A stretch of DNA of 50,300 bases from Marinactinospora thermotolerans DSM 45154. Its GTDB lineage: Bacteria; Actinomycetota; Actinomycetes; Streptosporangiales; Streptosporangiaceae. The notes below the pieces were generated by a model, which saw only the letters and a list, made by a program, of their open reading frames with translations, was not told where the DNA came from and did not search any database. The translations under genes were made by a program, and so were the position numbers. Shown here one piece after another: positions 18,231 to 25,777 of this stretch. The stretch is from contig NZ_FUWS01000005.1 of the NCBI RefSeq assembly GCF_900167435.1, forward strand, positions 146,972 to 197,271, read 5' to 3'. Each line of letters opens with the position of its first letter. The first letter of the stretch is position 1.

Positions 18231-19097
18231 ATGCCACCGATCCAGGCACCCACGATCCGCCTGCGCCAGCTCGGCATGGAACTACGCAGACGACGCGAAC
18301 AGGCCGGCGTGAAACTGGAAGAAGCAGCGGCCCACCTGGAATGCTCGACCACACGAGTGAGCCGGATCGAGCTGGCGAAAGCCAAACCCCGTATCCGCGA
18401 TGTACGAGACCTGTGCGAGCTCTACCAGGTCCCTCCCGAAGTCCAGGATCACCTTCTCCAACTGGCCCGTGACGCCCAAACCCCTGGCTGGTGGTCCGAG
18501 TTCGAAGACGTCCTCTCCGCCGAGTTCGGCTCCTACATGGGCATGGAGCACGCCGCCGTCTCCCTGCGCGCCTACGAGGCTCAGCTCGTCCACGGCCTAC
18601 TTCAGACCAGCGACTACGCCCGGGCCGTCCTGGAGCACACCTCGCTGGGACTGTTCGATGACAGCGACGAGCTGGTGCGCCGGATCGCCCTGCGCACCAA
18701 ACGCCAAGAACTCCTGAAGCGCGCCGATCCGCCCTTCCGTCTAGAACTCGTCCTCGACGAAGCCGTCATCCGCCGCCCCATCGGAGGCTCCGAGGTCATG
18801 CGCGCCCAGCTCCAGCACCTGCTGGACGCCTCCCAACAGCCCAACATCGGTCTGAGGGTCCTGCCGTTCTCACGCGGTGCCCACCCCGCCCTGGACGGCC
18901 CCTTCTACCTCATAGGCTTCTCGACGCCGGCCCACCCTGACGTGGTCTACGTGGAATCCCAGGCCGGCAACGCCTACTTGGAAAAGCCTGAACAGATCGA
19001 CCGGCACACGAAGATGTTCGACCTGCTCACCAGCGAAGCCCTCGACTACGAGGAGACCCGCCTCCTCATCGACGCCACCATCAAGGAACTGCGATGA
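18231..19097 (+). CDS. XRE-family regulator with DUF5753 C-terminal domain (whiJ/Scr1 type)
   Basis: The protein is 288 aa. The N-terminal helix-turn-helix (about residues 8-65) reads LRQLGMELRRRREQAG, then AAAHLECSTTRVSRIE. The rest is the DUF5753 region, with LVHGLLQTSDYARAVL and the C-terminal EQIDRHTKMFDLLTSEAL typical of this family. Family members pair with a DUF397 protein and often an ATP-binding protein, and control development or antibiotic production in streptomycetes. Some are described as antitoxin-like. The start ATG follows GGAGGAG. Its stop overlaps the DUF397 start (ATGA). The inverted repeat 127 nt upstream is the likely operator, so autoregulation is probable. Confidence 0.92.
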   Translation: MPPIQAPTIRLRQLGMELRRRREQAGVKLEEAAAHLECSTTRVSRIELAKAKPRIRDVRDLCELYQVPPEVQDHLLQLARDAQTPGWWSEFEDVLSAEFGSYMGMEHAAVSLRAYEAQLVHGLLQTSDYARAVLEHTSLGLFDDSDELVRRIALRTKRQELLKRADPPFRLELVLDEAVIRRPIGGSEVMRAQLQHLLDASQQPNIGLRVLPFSRGAHPALDGPFYLIGFSTPAHPDVVYVESQAGNAYLEKPEQIDRHTKMFDLLTSEALDYEETRLLIDATIKELR

Positions 19098-19309
19098 CGA
19101 CCAACCCGGCAGAAAACGATCCCTTCCTGCGGTGGTTCAAGGCCACGGCCAGCCAGGGCTCAAGCGGCTGCGTCGAGGTCGCCCACACCGACCGGGGAAC
19201 CTACGTCCGCGACTCCAAGGACCCCGAAGGCGGACGTCTCTTCTTCACCCCGCACGAATGGGAGTGCTTCCTCGACGGAGCCCGCAACGGCGAGTTCCAC
19301 CGCCCCTGA
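19094..19309 (+). CDS. DUF397 protein, partner of the XRE regulator
   Basis: The protein is 71 aa, the usual size for DUF397. It shows the family pattern W-F-K-A...G-S-S-G-C-V-E-V-A, then V-R-D-S-K-D-P-E-G-G, and F-T-P-x-E-W...F-L-D-G-A-R-N-G-E-F. Its ATG overlaps the XRE stop by four bases (ATGA), so the two are cotranslated. DUF397 proteins such as the WhiJ-linked partners are thought to counteract or modulate the cognate XRE protein. The exact biochemical activity is not known. Confidence 0.93.
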   Translation: MTTNPAENDPFLRWFKATASQGSSGCVEVAHTDRGTYVRDSKDPEGGRLFFTPHEWECFLDGARNGEFHRP

Positions 19310-19340
19310 CCCCCGGCCACCCCACTGGCATCCCTGAAAC

Positions 19341-19370
19341 AGGCCCGCCCATCATCCACCGGGCGGGCCT
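19341..19370 (+). terminator. Hairpin terminator after the DUF397 gene
   Basis: A 10-bp perfect stem (19341-19350 with 19361-19370) with a 10-nt loop starts 31 nt after the stop codon. Confidence 0.75.
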
Positions 19371-19537
19371 TCACCATTCATCACGGCCCCGGACGTCCCA
19401 GCCCGCACCTCTCCCCTCGACCACCACGCACAAGGCGACCGGATGCCGAGACGCCCAGAACGGGTATTCGCCGTGGGATGGGCCACATCCCGCCTCGTAG
19501 GATCGCCCCACCCGATCCGCGGCGACGAGGAGCGACC

Positions 19538-20347
19538 ATGTCCGAGACCCCCGACTGGGCCAGGGATCCGCAGCGCCAGGTGCTGAGCGAGCGGCGTGAC
19601 GGCGTGCTGCTGCTGACCCTGAACCGTCCCGAGCGGCTCAACGCCTGGACCCCTGCGATGGAGGAGCGGCTGTTCGACCTCCTGGAGGAGGCCGACGGTG
19701 ACCCTCGGGTGCGCGCCGTCGTCATCACCGGTGCCGGGCGGGGATTTTGCGCGGGTGCCGACATGGAGGCGCTGGCCGCGCTGGATCCGGCCTCCTTCCG
19801 GCACGGACGCCGCCCCATGTCGATGCCGGTCAGGGTGCGCAAACCGGTGATCGCCGCGGTCAACGGCTCGGTGGCCGGGGTCGGCCTGGTGGCGGCCCTC
19901 TTCGCCGACCTCCGCTTCGTCGCGCGGGACGCCAAGATCACCACCGCGTTCAGCCATCGCGGACTGATCGCCGAGTACGGGATCGCCTGGCAGCTTCCCC
20001 GGCTGGTCGGCACGAGCCGAGCACTGGACCTGCTGCTGTCGTCGCGGATCGTGCTGGGCGAGGAGGCGGAGCGCATCGGTCTGGCGGATCGGGTGCTGCC
20101 GCGCGAGGAGGTGCTGGAGGCGGCGCTGGAGTACGCCCGGGAGCTCGCGCGCTCCTGCTCGCCGATGTCGATGGCGACGATCAAGGCCCAGGTCTACCGC
20201 GGGTTGGAGACCGGCCTGGAGGAGGCCGCGCGCGAGGCGGCCGAGCTGATGCCGGGGGCGTTCGCCTCGCCGGACTTCCACGAGGGGGTGGCGGCCTTCC
20301 TGGAACGGCGCCCGGCCGCGTTTCCCGGGCTGCCGGCCGGGGAGTAG
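19538..20347 (+). CDS. Enoyl-CoA hydratase/isomerase family protein
   Basis: The protein is 269 aa, a full-length crotonase-fold enzyme that would hydrate or otherwise process acyl-CoA thioesters. The oxyanion-hole loops are visible in VVITGAGRGFCAGADMEAL and in VNGSVAGVGLVAAL. A Glu lies at the usual catalytic region in GLIAEYGIAWQLPRLVG, as in hydratases acting in beta-oxidation and related pathways. ATG 19538 was chosen because GAGGAG lies 5-6 nt upstream; an in-frame start at 19478 lacks support. It is monocistronic: terminators lie before and after it. The substrate cannot be told from the sequence. Confidence 0.9.
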   Translation: MSETPDWARDPQRQVLSERRDGVLLLTLNRPERLNAWTPAMEERLFDLLEEADGDPRVRAVVITGAGRGFCAGADMEALAALDPASFRHGRRPMSMPVRVRKPVIAAVNGSVAGVGLVAALFADLRFVARDAKITTAFSHRGLIAEYGIAWQLPRLVGTSRALDLLLSSRIVLGEEAERIGLADRVLPREEVLEAALEYARELARSCSPMSMATIKAQVYRGLETGLEEAAREAAELMPGAFASPDFHEGVAAFLERRPAAFPGLPAGE

Positions 20348-20364
20348 CGCCGTCGTGAGGCCGC

Positions 20365-20387
20365 GGGCCGGCCGGGTCGGCCGGTCC
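20365..20387 (+). terminator. Hairpin after the enoyl-CoA hydratase gene
   Basis: A 10-bp stem (20365-20374 with 20378-20387, one G-T pair) and 3-nt loop lie 18 nt after the stop codon. Confidence 0.5.
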
Positions 20388-20417
20388 GGGGTACCCCCCA
20401 CCACCTCGAAAACAGAT

Positions 20418-20436
20418 TTAGGTTAGGCTAACCTCT
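20418..20436 (+). promoter_or_regulatory. Iron box (DtxR/IdeR-type operator)
   Basis: TTAGGTTAGGCTAACCTCT matches the actinobacterial DtxR/IdeR/DmdR consensus at all but the last two positions and is nearly palindromic. It lies 62 nt before the start of the siderophore-binding protein, so that gene should be repressed when iron is plentiful. Confidence 0.92.
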
Positions 20437-20498
20437 CAGTGGGATTTTGTCCCCTCATGTCGCTTTTTGTGTTTTTCGAGGATTGGATACCCGACCCG

Positions 20499-21554
20499 AT
20501 GTCCCCCTTCAGCGAAGACGCTCCGTCCCCCGCCGGTGACGGCTCCTTGACCACGCGGCGTCGCGTCACCGCGAGCCTGCGGCTGACCGCCGTCGCGGCG
20601 GCCGGCCTGCTGGCCCTGACCGCCTGCGGCTCGGGCGGCTCGGGCGAGTCCACCGCCGAGGCCGACAACGCGGCCCCGGCCACGCGGACCGTCTCCACCG
20701 AGATGGGCGACGTCGAGATCCCCAGCGAGCCGCAGCGCATCGTCTCGCTCAACCCGACCCTCACCGGCGACCTGCTCTCCCTCGACGCCTCCGTGGCGAG
20801 CACGGCCGTCGGCATGAGCGGCGGCGTGCGCTACGACGAGGACGGCTTCCCGGTCCACTGGAACGGCGCCGCGCAGGAGGCCGGCGTCGAGATCTTCTCC
20901 ACGACCGCCGACATCTCCCTTGAGGCGCTCGCCTCCGCCGAACCCGACCTGATCGTCGCCGGCGGCGTGGGCCGGCCGATGGCCACCGCCCGCGACATGT
21001 ACGACCAGCTCAGCGCGGTCGCGCCGACGATCTTCATCGACTCCTCCGACTCCACCTGGCAGGAGCAGCTCACCACGCTCGGCGAGATGCTGGGCGCCGA
21101 GGACAAGGCCGCCGAGCTGCTCGACGGCTACGAGACCCGTGTCGCCGAGGTGACCGAGGGCGCCGACCTGCCCGAGCAGCCGACCAACGTCGCCTCGTCC
21201 GGCGAGAACGGCATCCAGACCCTCACCAACGAGTCGCCCGGCATGCGGCTGCTCACCGACTTCGGGTTCGAGCCCGCCGAGGAGGTCGCCACCCCCGAGG
21301 AGGGCAACAAGGAGTGGGCCCCGGTGAGCGAGGAGGAGATCACCGACGTGTTCACCGGCGAGACCCTGCTCGTCTATGAGAGCCAGACCAACACGCCGGT
21401 GTCGGAGCTGGCCGAGGACGCGCTGTGGAGCAAGCTGCCCGCGTTCGAGAACGACAGCGCCTTCCCCATCCCGACCGAGGTGCGCCGTCCCGACTACCTG
21501 GCGGCCATGTACGCGGCCGACTGGTTCGAGCAGGAGTTCGGCGCGCAGTCGTAG
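20499..21554 (+). CDS. Iron-siderophore ABC transporter substrate-binding lipoprotein (FecB/FepB-like)
   Basis: The protein is 351 aa with a lipoprotein signal: an Arg-rich n-region, hydrophobic core and lipobox LTAC, after which Cys would be lipidated. The mature part is a type III periplasmic-binding-protein fold: IPSEPQRIVSLNPTLTGDLLSLD, then EPDLIVAGG and APTIFIDSSDSTWQEQLTTLGEMLG, with a C-terminal FENDSAFPIPTEVRRPDYLAAMYAADWFEQEF. It captures Fe(III)-siderophores outside the membrane. The iron box upstream supports this role. ATG 20499 was chosen because the signal peptide begins soon after it, but its Shine-Dalgarno site is weak; ATG 20457 is possible. No permease or ATPase gene is adjacent, so it must use a transporter encoded elsewhere. 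Confidence 0.9.
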   Translation: MSPFSEDAPSPAGDGSLTTRRRVTASLRLTAVAAAGLLALTACGSGGSGESTAEADNAAPATRTVSTEMGDVEIPSEPQRIVSLNPTLTGDLLSLDASVASTAVGMSGGVRYDEDGFPVHWNGAAQEAGVEIFSTTADISLEALASAEPDLIVAGGVGRPMATARDMYDQLSAVAPTIFIDSSDSTWQEQLTTLGEMLGAEDKAAELLDGYETRVAEVTEGADLPEQPTNVASSGENGIQTLTNESPGMRLLTDFGFEPAEEVATPEEGNKEWAPVSEEEITDVFTGETLLVYESQTNTPVSELAEDALWSKLPAFENDSAFPIPTEVRRPDYLAAMYAADWFEQEFGAQS

Positions 21555-21569
21555 TCCCCGCGCCCGCTC

Positions 21570-21606
21570 CGGTGCCCCGCCGTCTCCCTCTTACGGCGGG
21601 GCACCG
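21570..21606 (+). terminator. Hairpin terminator after the siderophore-binding protein gene
   Basis: A 14-bp perfect stem (21570-21583 with 21593-21606) and 9-nt loop begin 15 nt after the stop codon. Confidence 0.8.
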
Positions 21607-21752
21607 TCGTCTCCGACGCCGGGCGGCCCGGCCCGGTTCCCGTCCCGTCCGAGGAGCGCGGGGAGGGGACGGGCGTCCCGGTCGGGTACGGCCGGCGTAC
21701 CACCTGGTCGGTATGCTCGGGTCGCCGGTTCCCGATCCGAGAAGGACGACAG

Positions 21753-22709
21753 ATGCGCGCCATCCAGATCACCCAGTTCGGCGGTCCCGAGGTCCTGCGC
21801 CCGGTCGAGCTCCCCGACCCCGTTCCCGGCCCCGGACAGGTCGCGATCGAGGTCACCCGGGCCGGGGTCAACTACGCCGATACCCACCAGGCCGAGAACT
21901 CCTACCTCGCCCCCGCCTCCCTCCCCCTCGTCCCGGGGAGCGAGGTCGTCGGCCACACCCCCGAGGGGCGACGGGTCGTGGCCATGCTCGGCAGCGGCGG
22001 ATACGCCGAGCGCGCGGTCGCCGACCCCAACCTGACCTTCGATGTCCCCGACAACGTTGACGACGCCGCCGCGCTCGCGCTGCTCGTCCAGGGGGCGACC
22101 GCGTGGGTGCTGCTGCGCCGCAACGTGCGGCTGGAGGCGGGGGAGTCCGTCGTCGTGCACGCGGCGGCCGGGGGCGTGGGGTCGCTGGCGGTCCAGCTCG
22201 CCCGCGCGTTCGGGGCCGGCCGTGTCATCGCCACCGCGAGCAGCCCGCAGAAGCGGAAGCTCGCCCTGGAACTCGGCGCCGACGTGGCCGTCGACTCGCG
22301 CGCCGAGGACATGACGGCCGCCCTGATCGAGGCCAACGGCGGTCGCCGGGTGGACACGGTGCTCGACATGACCGGCGGCCGGGTGACCGACGAGAGCCTG
22401 CGGGCGCTCGCGCCGTTCGGCCGGCTGGCCTTCTACGGGATGGCCTCCCGCGAGGAGCCCCGGCCCGTGCGCCCGGCCAACCTCATGCGTTTCTCCACGA
22501 CGGTCAGCGGCATGTGGCTGCCGCACGCCTTCCTGCTGCCGGGTGACGTCGTGGGGCGGGCCATGACGGAGATGTTCGAGCTGGTCGGCGCGGGGAAGCT
22601 GCGCCCGGTGCTGGGGGGCGAGTACCCGCTGTCCCAGGCCCGCGCGGCCCACGAGGCGCTGCGCTCGCGCGCCACCACGGGCAAGCTCGTCCTCGACCCG
22701 ACCCGCTGA
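21753..22709 (+). CDS. NADPH:quinone oxidoreductase-like zinc-independent MDR enzyme
   Basis: The protein is 318 aa and belongs to the medium-chain dehydrogenase/reductase superfamily, quinone oxidoreductase branch. The N-terminal GroES-like part begins MRAIQITQFGGPEVLRPVELP and has GVNYADTHQ. The nucleotide-binding core has VHAAAGGVGSLAVQLARAFGA, the A-A-G-G-V-G-S NADPH motif. The C-terminus G-K-L-V-L-D-P is typical. Zinc-binding Cys residues are absent, as in this branch. It likely reduces quinones or conjugated carbonyls with NADPH in the cytoplasm. The start ATG follows GAAGGACGAC. It converges on the next gene with only 8 nt between stop codons and no visible terminator. Confidence 0.9.
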   Translation: MRAIQITQFGGPEVLRPVELPDPVPGPGQVAIEVTRAGVNYADTHQAENSYLAPASLPLVPGSEVVGHTPEGRRVVAMLGSGGYAERAVADPNLTFDVPDNVDDAAALALLVQGATAWVLLRRNVRLEAGESVVVHAAAGGVGSLAVQLARAFGAGRVIATASSPQKRKLALELGADVAVDSRAEDMTAALIEANGGRRVDTVLDMTGGRVTDESLRALAPFGRLAFYGMASREEPRPVRPANLMRFSTTVSGMWLPHAFLLPGDVVGRAMTEMFELVGAGKLRPVLGGEYPLSQARAAHEALRSRATTGKLVLDPTR

Positions 22710-22717
22710 CCCCCGCG

Positions 22718-23692
22718 TCAGGAACGCAGCAGGGGCAGCAGGTCGGCCCCGGCCCGGGCGAGCTGTCCGGCCGTGTCGGGTCCCGGCAGCAGCACCACCG
22801 CGTCGGCGCCGGCCCGGTACAGCTCGCCGATCCGGGCCGCGCAGTCGCGCGGGGTGCCGACCACGGCGAGCTCGTCGATCCAGGCGTCGGGCAGCGCGCC
22901 GGCGCGCTCCTCCTCGGGCAGGTCCGCGAGTTCGCGGGCCTGCCCGGCGTAGCCCAGCGGTTCGAGGTGGGCCGCCCAGGCGGGGTCGGTGACCGCGGCG
23001 GCGATCGCGGGGCGCAGGGCGTCGCGGGCCTCGTCCAGGTCCTCGCCCACGTGGAACCAGGTGTAGGCGGCCAGGCGGTGCGGCCGGCGCGGGTCGGTGT
23101 GGCCTTCGGCGATGGCCCGGCGCGCCGCGGTGATGTAGGCGGGCGAGGCGGGTTCGGCCAGGAGGGTGCCGTCGGCGTGCCGCCCCGACACCTCCAGGGA
23201 TTTCGGCCCGCGCACGCCGGCGAGGACCGGCGGCACCGCCTCGGGTGGGAACTCCAGTCGCACGCCGTCCAGCCGCACGTAACGTCCCTGGACGGTGACG
23301 GTCTCCCCGGCGAGCAGGGCCCGGACCGCGTCGAGGTGCTCGGCCAGCGCGGTCAACGGCGAGGCGGGCGCGGCCCCGACCTGGCGCATCCAGTCGCGCA
23401 TGCCGTGGCCGAGACCGGCGATGAGGCGGCGCGGATGGAGGTCGGCGAGCGCGGCCAGCTCCATGGCGGTGAACGCGGCGTTGCGCACGACCGTGGGCAG
23501 GATCCCGATGCCCACGACGACGCGCTCGGTGGCCGCGAGGACGCTCGCGGCGGTGGCGACGCCGCCGGCGTAGAAGCAGTCCTCCACGATCCACACCTCG
23601 TCGAAGCCGGCGTGTTCGGCGTCGCGGGCGAGGGCGACCAGCCGGGAGGGCGGCAGCCGGCAGGGAAGTTGGAGACCGATGTCGGGACCCAC
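22718..23692 (-). CDS. Luciferase-like (LLM class) flavin/F420-dependent oxidoreductase
   Basis: The protein is 324 aa, a bacterial luciferase-like TIM-barrel monooxygenase or F420-dependent reductase. Visible pattern: LARDAEHAGFDEVWIVED, then VVVGIGILPTVVRNAAFTAMELAALADLHPRRLIAGLGHG, and PPVLAGVRGPKSLEVSGRHADGTLLAEPASPAY, which are the cofactor-binding segments of the F420-dependent glucose-6-phosphate dehydrogenase/MER-like branch. Actinomycetes make F420, so that cofactor is likely but not proven. The start is GTG 23692 with GAGGAGGACGCC before it. It is divergent from the kdp operon. Its substrate is unknown. Confidence 0.9.
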   Translation of the reverse strand: MGPDIGLQLPCRLPPSRLVALARDAEHAGFDEVWIVEDCFYAGGVATAASVLAATERVVVGIGILPTVVRNAAFTAMELAALADLHPRRLIAGLGHGMRDWMRQVGAAPASPLTALAEHLDAVRALLAGETVTVQGRYVRLDGVRLEFPPEAVPPVLAGVRGPKSLEVSGRHADGTLLAEPASPAYITAARRAIAEGHTDPRRPHRLAAYTWFHVGEDLDEARDALRPAIAAAVTDPAWAAHLEPLGYAGQARELADLPEEERAGALPDAWIDELAVVGTPRDCAARIGELYRAGADAVVLLPGPDTAGQLARAGADLLPLLRS

Positions 23693-23771
23693 GGCGTCCT
23701 CCTCGACTGGGCGTTGCCGGCAGCCTAGCCAGCGGGCGTGCGCCCGGCCAGGTGGGCGCTCCCCCCATTCG

Positions 23772-23836
23772 GCGTTAAGGACCCGTCAACGTCGCGCGCG
23801 CCCGCGTCAGGACCGCGTTAACACGCCCATTAACGC
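23772..23836 (+). promoter_or_regulatory. Three GCGTTAA boxes upstream of the kdp operon
   Basis: GCGTTAA occurs at 23772-23778 and 23815-23821, and inverted as TTAACGC at 23830-23836. The last two form a perfect inverted repeat with an 8-nt spacer. They lie about 90-150 nt before the first kdp gene in an otherwise very GC-rich stretch, so they are candidate sites for the response regulator KdpE. Confidence 0.5.
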
Positions 23837-23923
23837 CGCAAATGCGCAGTTCAATCCTTCTGCCGGGCTTGTTCGAGCAGGGGGACGGTCCCCTGCCGGG
23901 CGCGGCGGAAAGGAGCGATCCCC

Positions 23924-24007
23924 GTGCTGGACGCCGTCTACATCGCCCTGACGCTCGCGTGCTTCGCGCTCGTCGGGCTGGTCGCCAGAGGGGTGGGACG
24001 GCTGTGA
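23924..24007 (+). CDS. 27-aa membrane peptide at the start of the kdp operon
   Basis: GTG 23924 follows AAGGAG with suitable spacing. The reading frame gives a 27-residue peptide with a central hydrophobic helix (YIALTLACFALVGLVA) and a basic C-terminus (ARGVGRL). Its TGA overlaps the GTG of kdpF (GTGA), so the two are translationally coupled. Small unnamed membrane peptides before kdpF are, to my recollection, seen in other bacterial kdp operons. A role in assembling or regulating the Kdp pump is inferred. It is too short for ordinary gene finders. Confidence 0.72.
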   Translation: MLDAVYIALTLACFALVGLVARGVGRL

Positions 24008-24096
24008 CCCCCGTCCTGGAGATCACCGGCCTGGTCGTCGCGATCGCGCTGCTGGTCTACCTCGTCGTCGCCCTCGTCCTTCCCGAGAGGTTCTAG
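24004..24096 (+). CDS. kdpF: K+-transporting ATPase subunit KdpF
   Basis: The 30-residue peptide is one membrane helix ending in LVLPERF, the characteristic KdpF terminus (consensus L-x-x-P-E-x-F). KdpF is a lipid-like stabiliser of the KdpABC complex in the membrane. Its GTG overlaps the preceding peptide's stop, and kdpA starts 3 nt after its own stop. Confidence 0.93.
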   Translation: MTPVLEITGLVVAIALLVYLVVALVLPERF

Positions 24097-24099
24097 GCC

Positions 24100-25776
24100 G
24101 TGTCCGACACCTTGGCGGGGCTGCTCCAGATCGCCCTGCTGTTCTGCCTGCTCGCCGCCGTGTACGTCCCGTTGGGCGACCACATGGCGCGCGTCTACTC
24201 CTCCACCCGCCACCTCGCGGCCGAGCGCCTGGTCTACCGGCTGTGCGGGGTGCAGGCCGACACCGAGCAGCGCCCGGGGGCCTACCTGCGCGGTGTGCTC
24301 GCGTTCTCCCTGCTGTCGATCCTGCTGGTCTACCTGCTCCAACGGGTCCAGCAGTGGCTTCCCCTGTCCATCGGGATGGGTCCGGTCGACCCCGACCAGG
24401 CGTGGAACACCGCCGTGTCGTTCGCCGCCAACACCAACTGGCAGTCCTACTCGGGCGAGGCGGCGATGAGCCACCTCACCCAGATGGCCGGGCTGGCGGT
24501 GCAGAACTTCCTGTCGGCCGCGGTGGGCATGTCCGTGGCGATGGCGCTGGTGCGCGGCCTGATCCGGCGCCGCAGTGACACGCTCGGCAACTTCTGGGTG
24601 GACCTGGTCCGCACGGTCGTGCGCGTCCTGCTGCCGCTGTCCTTCGCCGGCGCGCTGGTGCTGGTCGCGGGCGGGGTGGTGCAGAACCTCTCCGGCCTGA
24701 CCGAGCAGGCGACGCTCGGGGGCGGGACGCAGCTGGTTCCGGGCGGTCCGGTGGCCTCGCAGGAGGTCATCAAGGAGCTGGGCACCAACGGTGGCGGCTT
24801 CTTCAACGCCAACTCGGCGCACCCCTTCGAGAACCCCAGCGCCTGGACCAACCTGTTCGAGATCTTCCTGATCCTGCTCATCCCGGTGTCGCTGACCCGC
24901 ACCTACGGGACGCTGCTGGCGCGGTCCGGGGCCGGTTCGCACCGCCACGGCCTGGCGATCCTCGGCGCGATGGCGACCCTGTTCTGCGTGTCGCTGGCCG
25001 CGACGACGGCGGCCGAGGTCCACGGCGGCGGTGCGGCGACGCAGGCTGCGGGCGCCGCGATGGAGGGCAAGGAGGTCCGTTTCGGCGAATGGGCGTCGGC
25101 GCTGTTCGCGACGGCCACGACCGGCACCTCCACCGGCGCGGTGAACTCCTTCCACGACTCCTTCACCCCGCTGGGCGGCGGAATGGTCCTGTTCAACATG
25201 CTGCTGGGCGAGGTCACGCCGGGCGGTGTGGGATCGGGCCTGTACGGGATGCTCGTGCTGGCGATGCTCGCGGTGTTCCTGGGCGGGCTGATGATCGGCC
25301 GCACCCCCGAGTACCTCGGCAAGCGGATCGGCGCCCGCGAGATCAAGCTGATCGCCCTGTTCGTCCTGACCACACCGGCGCTCGTGCTGGTGGGCACGGG
25401 GATCGCCATGGCGCTGCCGCAGGCGCGCGCCTCGATGGGCGACCCAGGTGCGCACGGCTTCACCGAGGTCCTCTACGCCTTCGCGTCGGGGGCCAACAAC
25501 AACGGGAGCGCCTTCGCCGGTCTCGGCGCCGACACCTTCTTCTACAACACGGCGATCGGCCTGGCGATGCTGTTCGGCCGTTTCCTGCCGATCGTGTTCG
25601 CACTGACGCTGGCGGGCGCGCTGGCCGCCCAGCAGCCGGCTCCGGTCACCGCGGGCACGCTGCCCACCCACCGTCCCCTGTTCGTGACGATGGTCGTGGC
25701 CACCACGGTCATCGTCACCGGTCTCACCTTCTTCCCGGCGCTCGCGCTGGGGCCCATCGCGGAGGGGCTGCTCTGA
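24100..25776 (+). CDS. kdpA: K+-transporting ATPase subunit KdpA
   Basis: The protein is 558 aa, the normal length. It is the channel-like subunit that selects and binds K+, with about ten membrane helices. Typical KdpA segments are visible: [71 protein letters not shown] and [16 protein letters not shown], which are the four selectivity-filter loops of the superfamily of K+ transporters. GTG 24100 is 3 nt after the kdpF stop. kdpB follows after 1 nt. All features look intact. Confidence 0.97.
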   Translation: MSDTLAGLLQIALLFCLLAAVYVPLGDHMARVYSSTRHLAAERLVYRLCGVQADTEQRPGAYLRGVLAFSLLSILLVYLLQRVQQWLPLSIGMGPVDPDQAWNTAVSFAANTNWQSYSGEAAMSHLTQMAGLAVQNFLSAAVGMSVAMALVRGLIRRRSDTLGNFWVDLVRTVVRVLLPLSFAGALVLVAGGVVQNLSGLTEQATLGGGTQLVPGGPVASQEVIKELGTNGGGFFNANSAHPFENPSAWTNLFEIFLILLIPVSLTRTYGTLLARSGAGSHRHGLAILGAMATLFCVSLAATTAAEVHGGGAATQAAGAAMEGKEVRFGEWASALFATATTGTSTGAVNSFHDSFTPLGGGMVLFNMLLGEVTPGGVGSGLYGMLVLAMLAVFLGGLMIGRTPEYLGKRIGAREIKLIALFVLTTPALVLVGTGIAMALPQARASMGDPGAHGFTEVLYAFASGANNNGSAFAGLGADTFFYNTAIGLAMLFGRFLPIVFALTLAGALAAQQPAPVTAGTLPTHRPLFVTMVVATTVIVTGLTFFPALALGPIAEGLL

Positions 25777-25777
25777 C

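Noticed and set aside
23693-23923. A possible c-di-AMP (ydaO-type) riboswitch before kdp
   Set aside because: I could not find the conserved riboswitch core; only the GCGTTAA boxes stand out.
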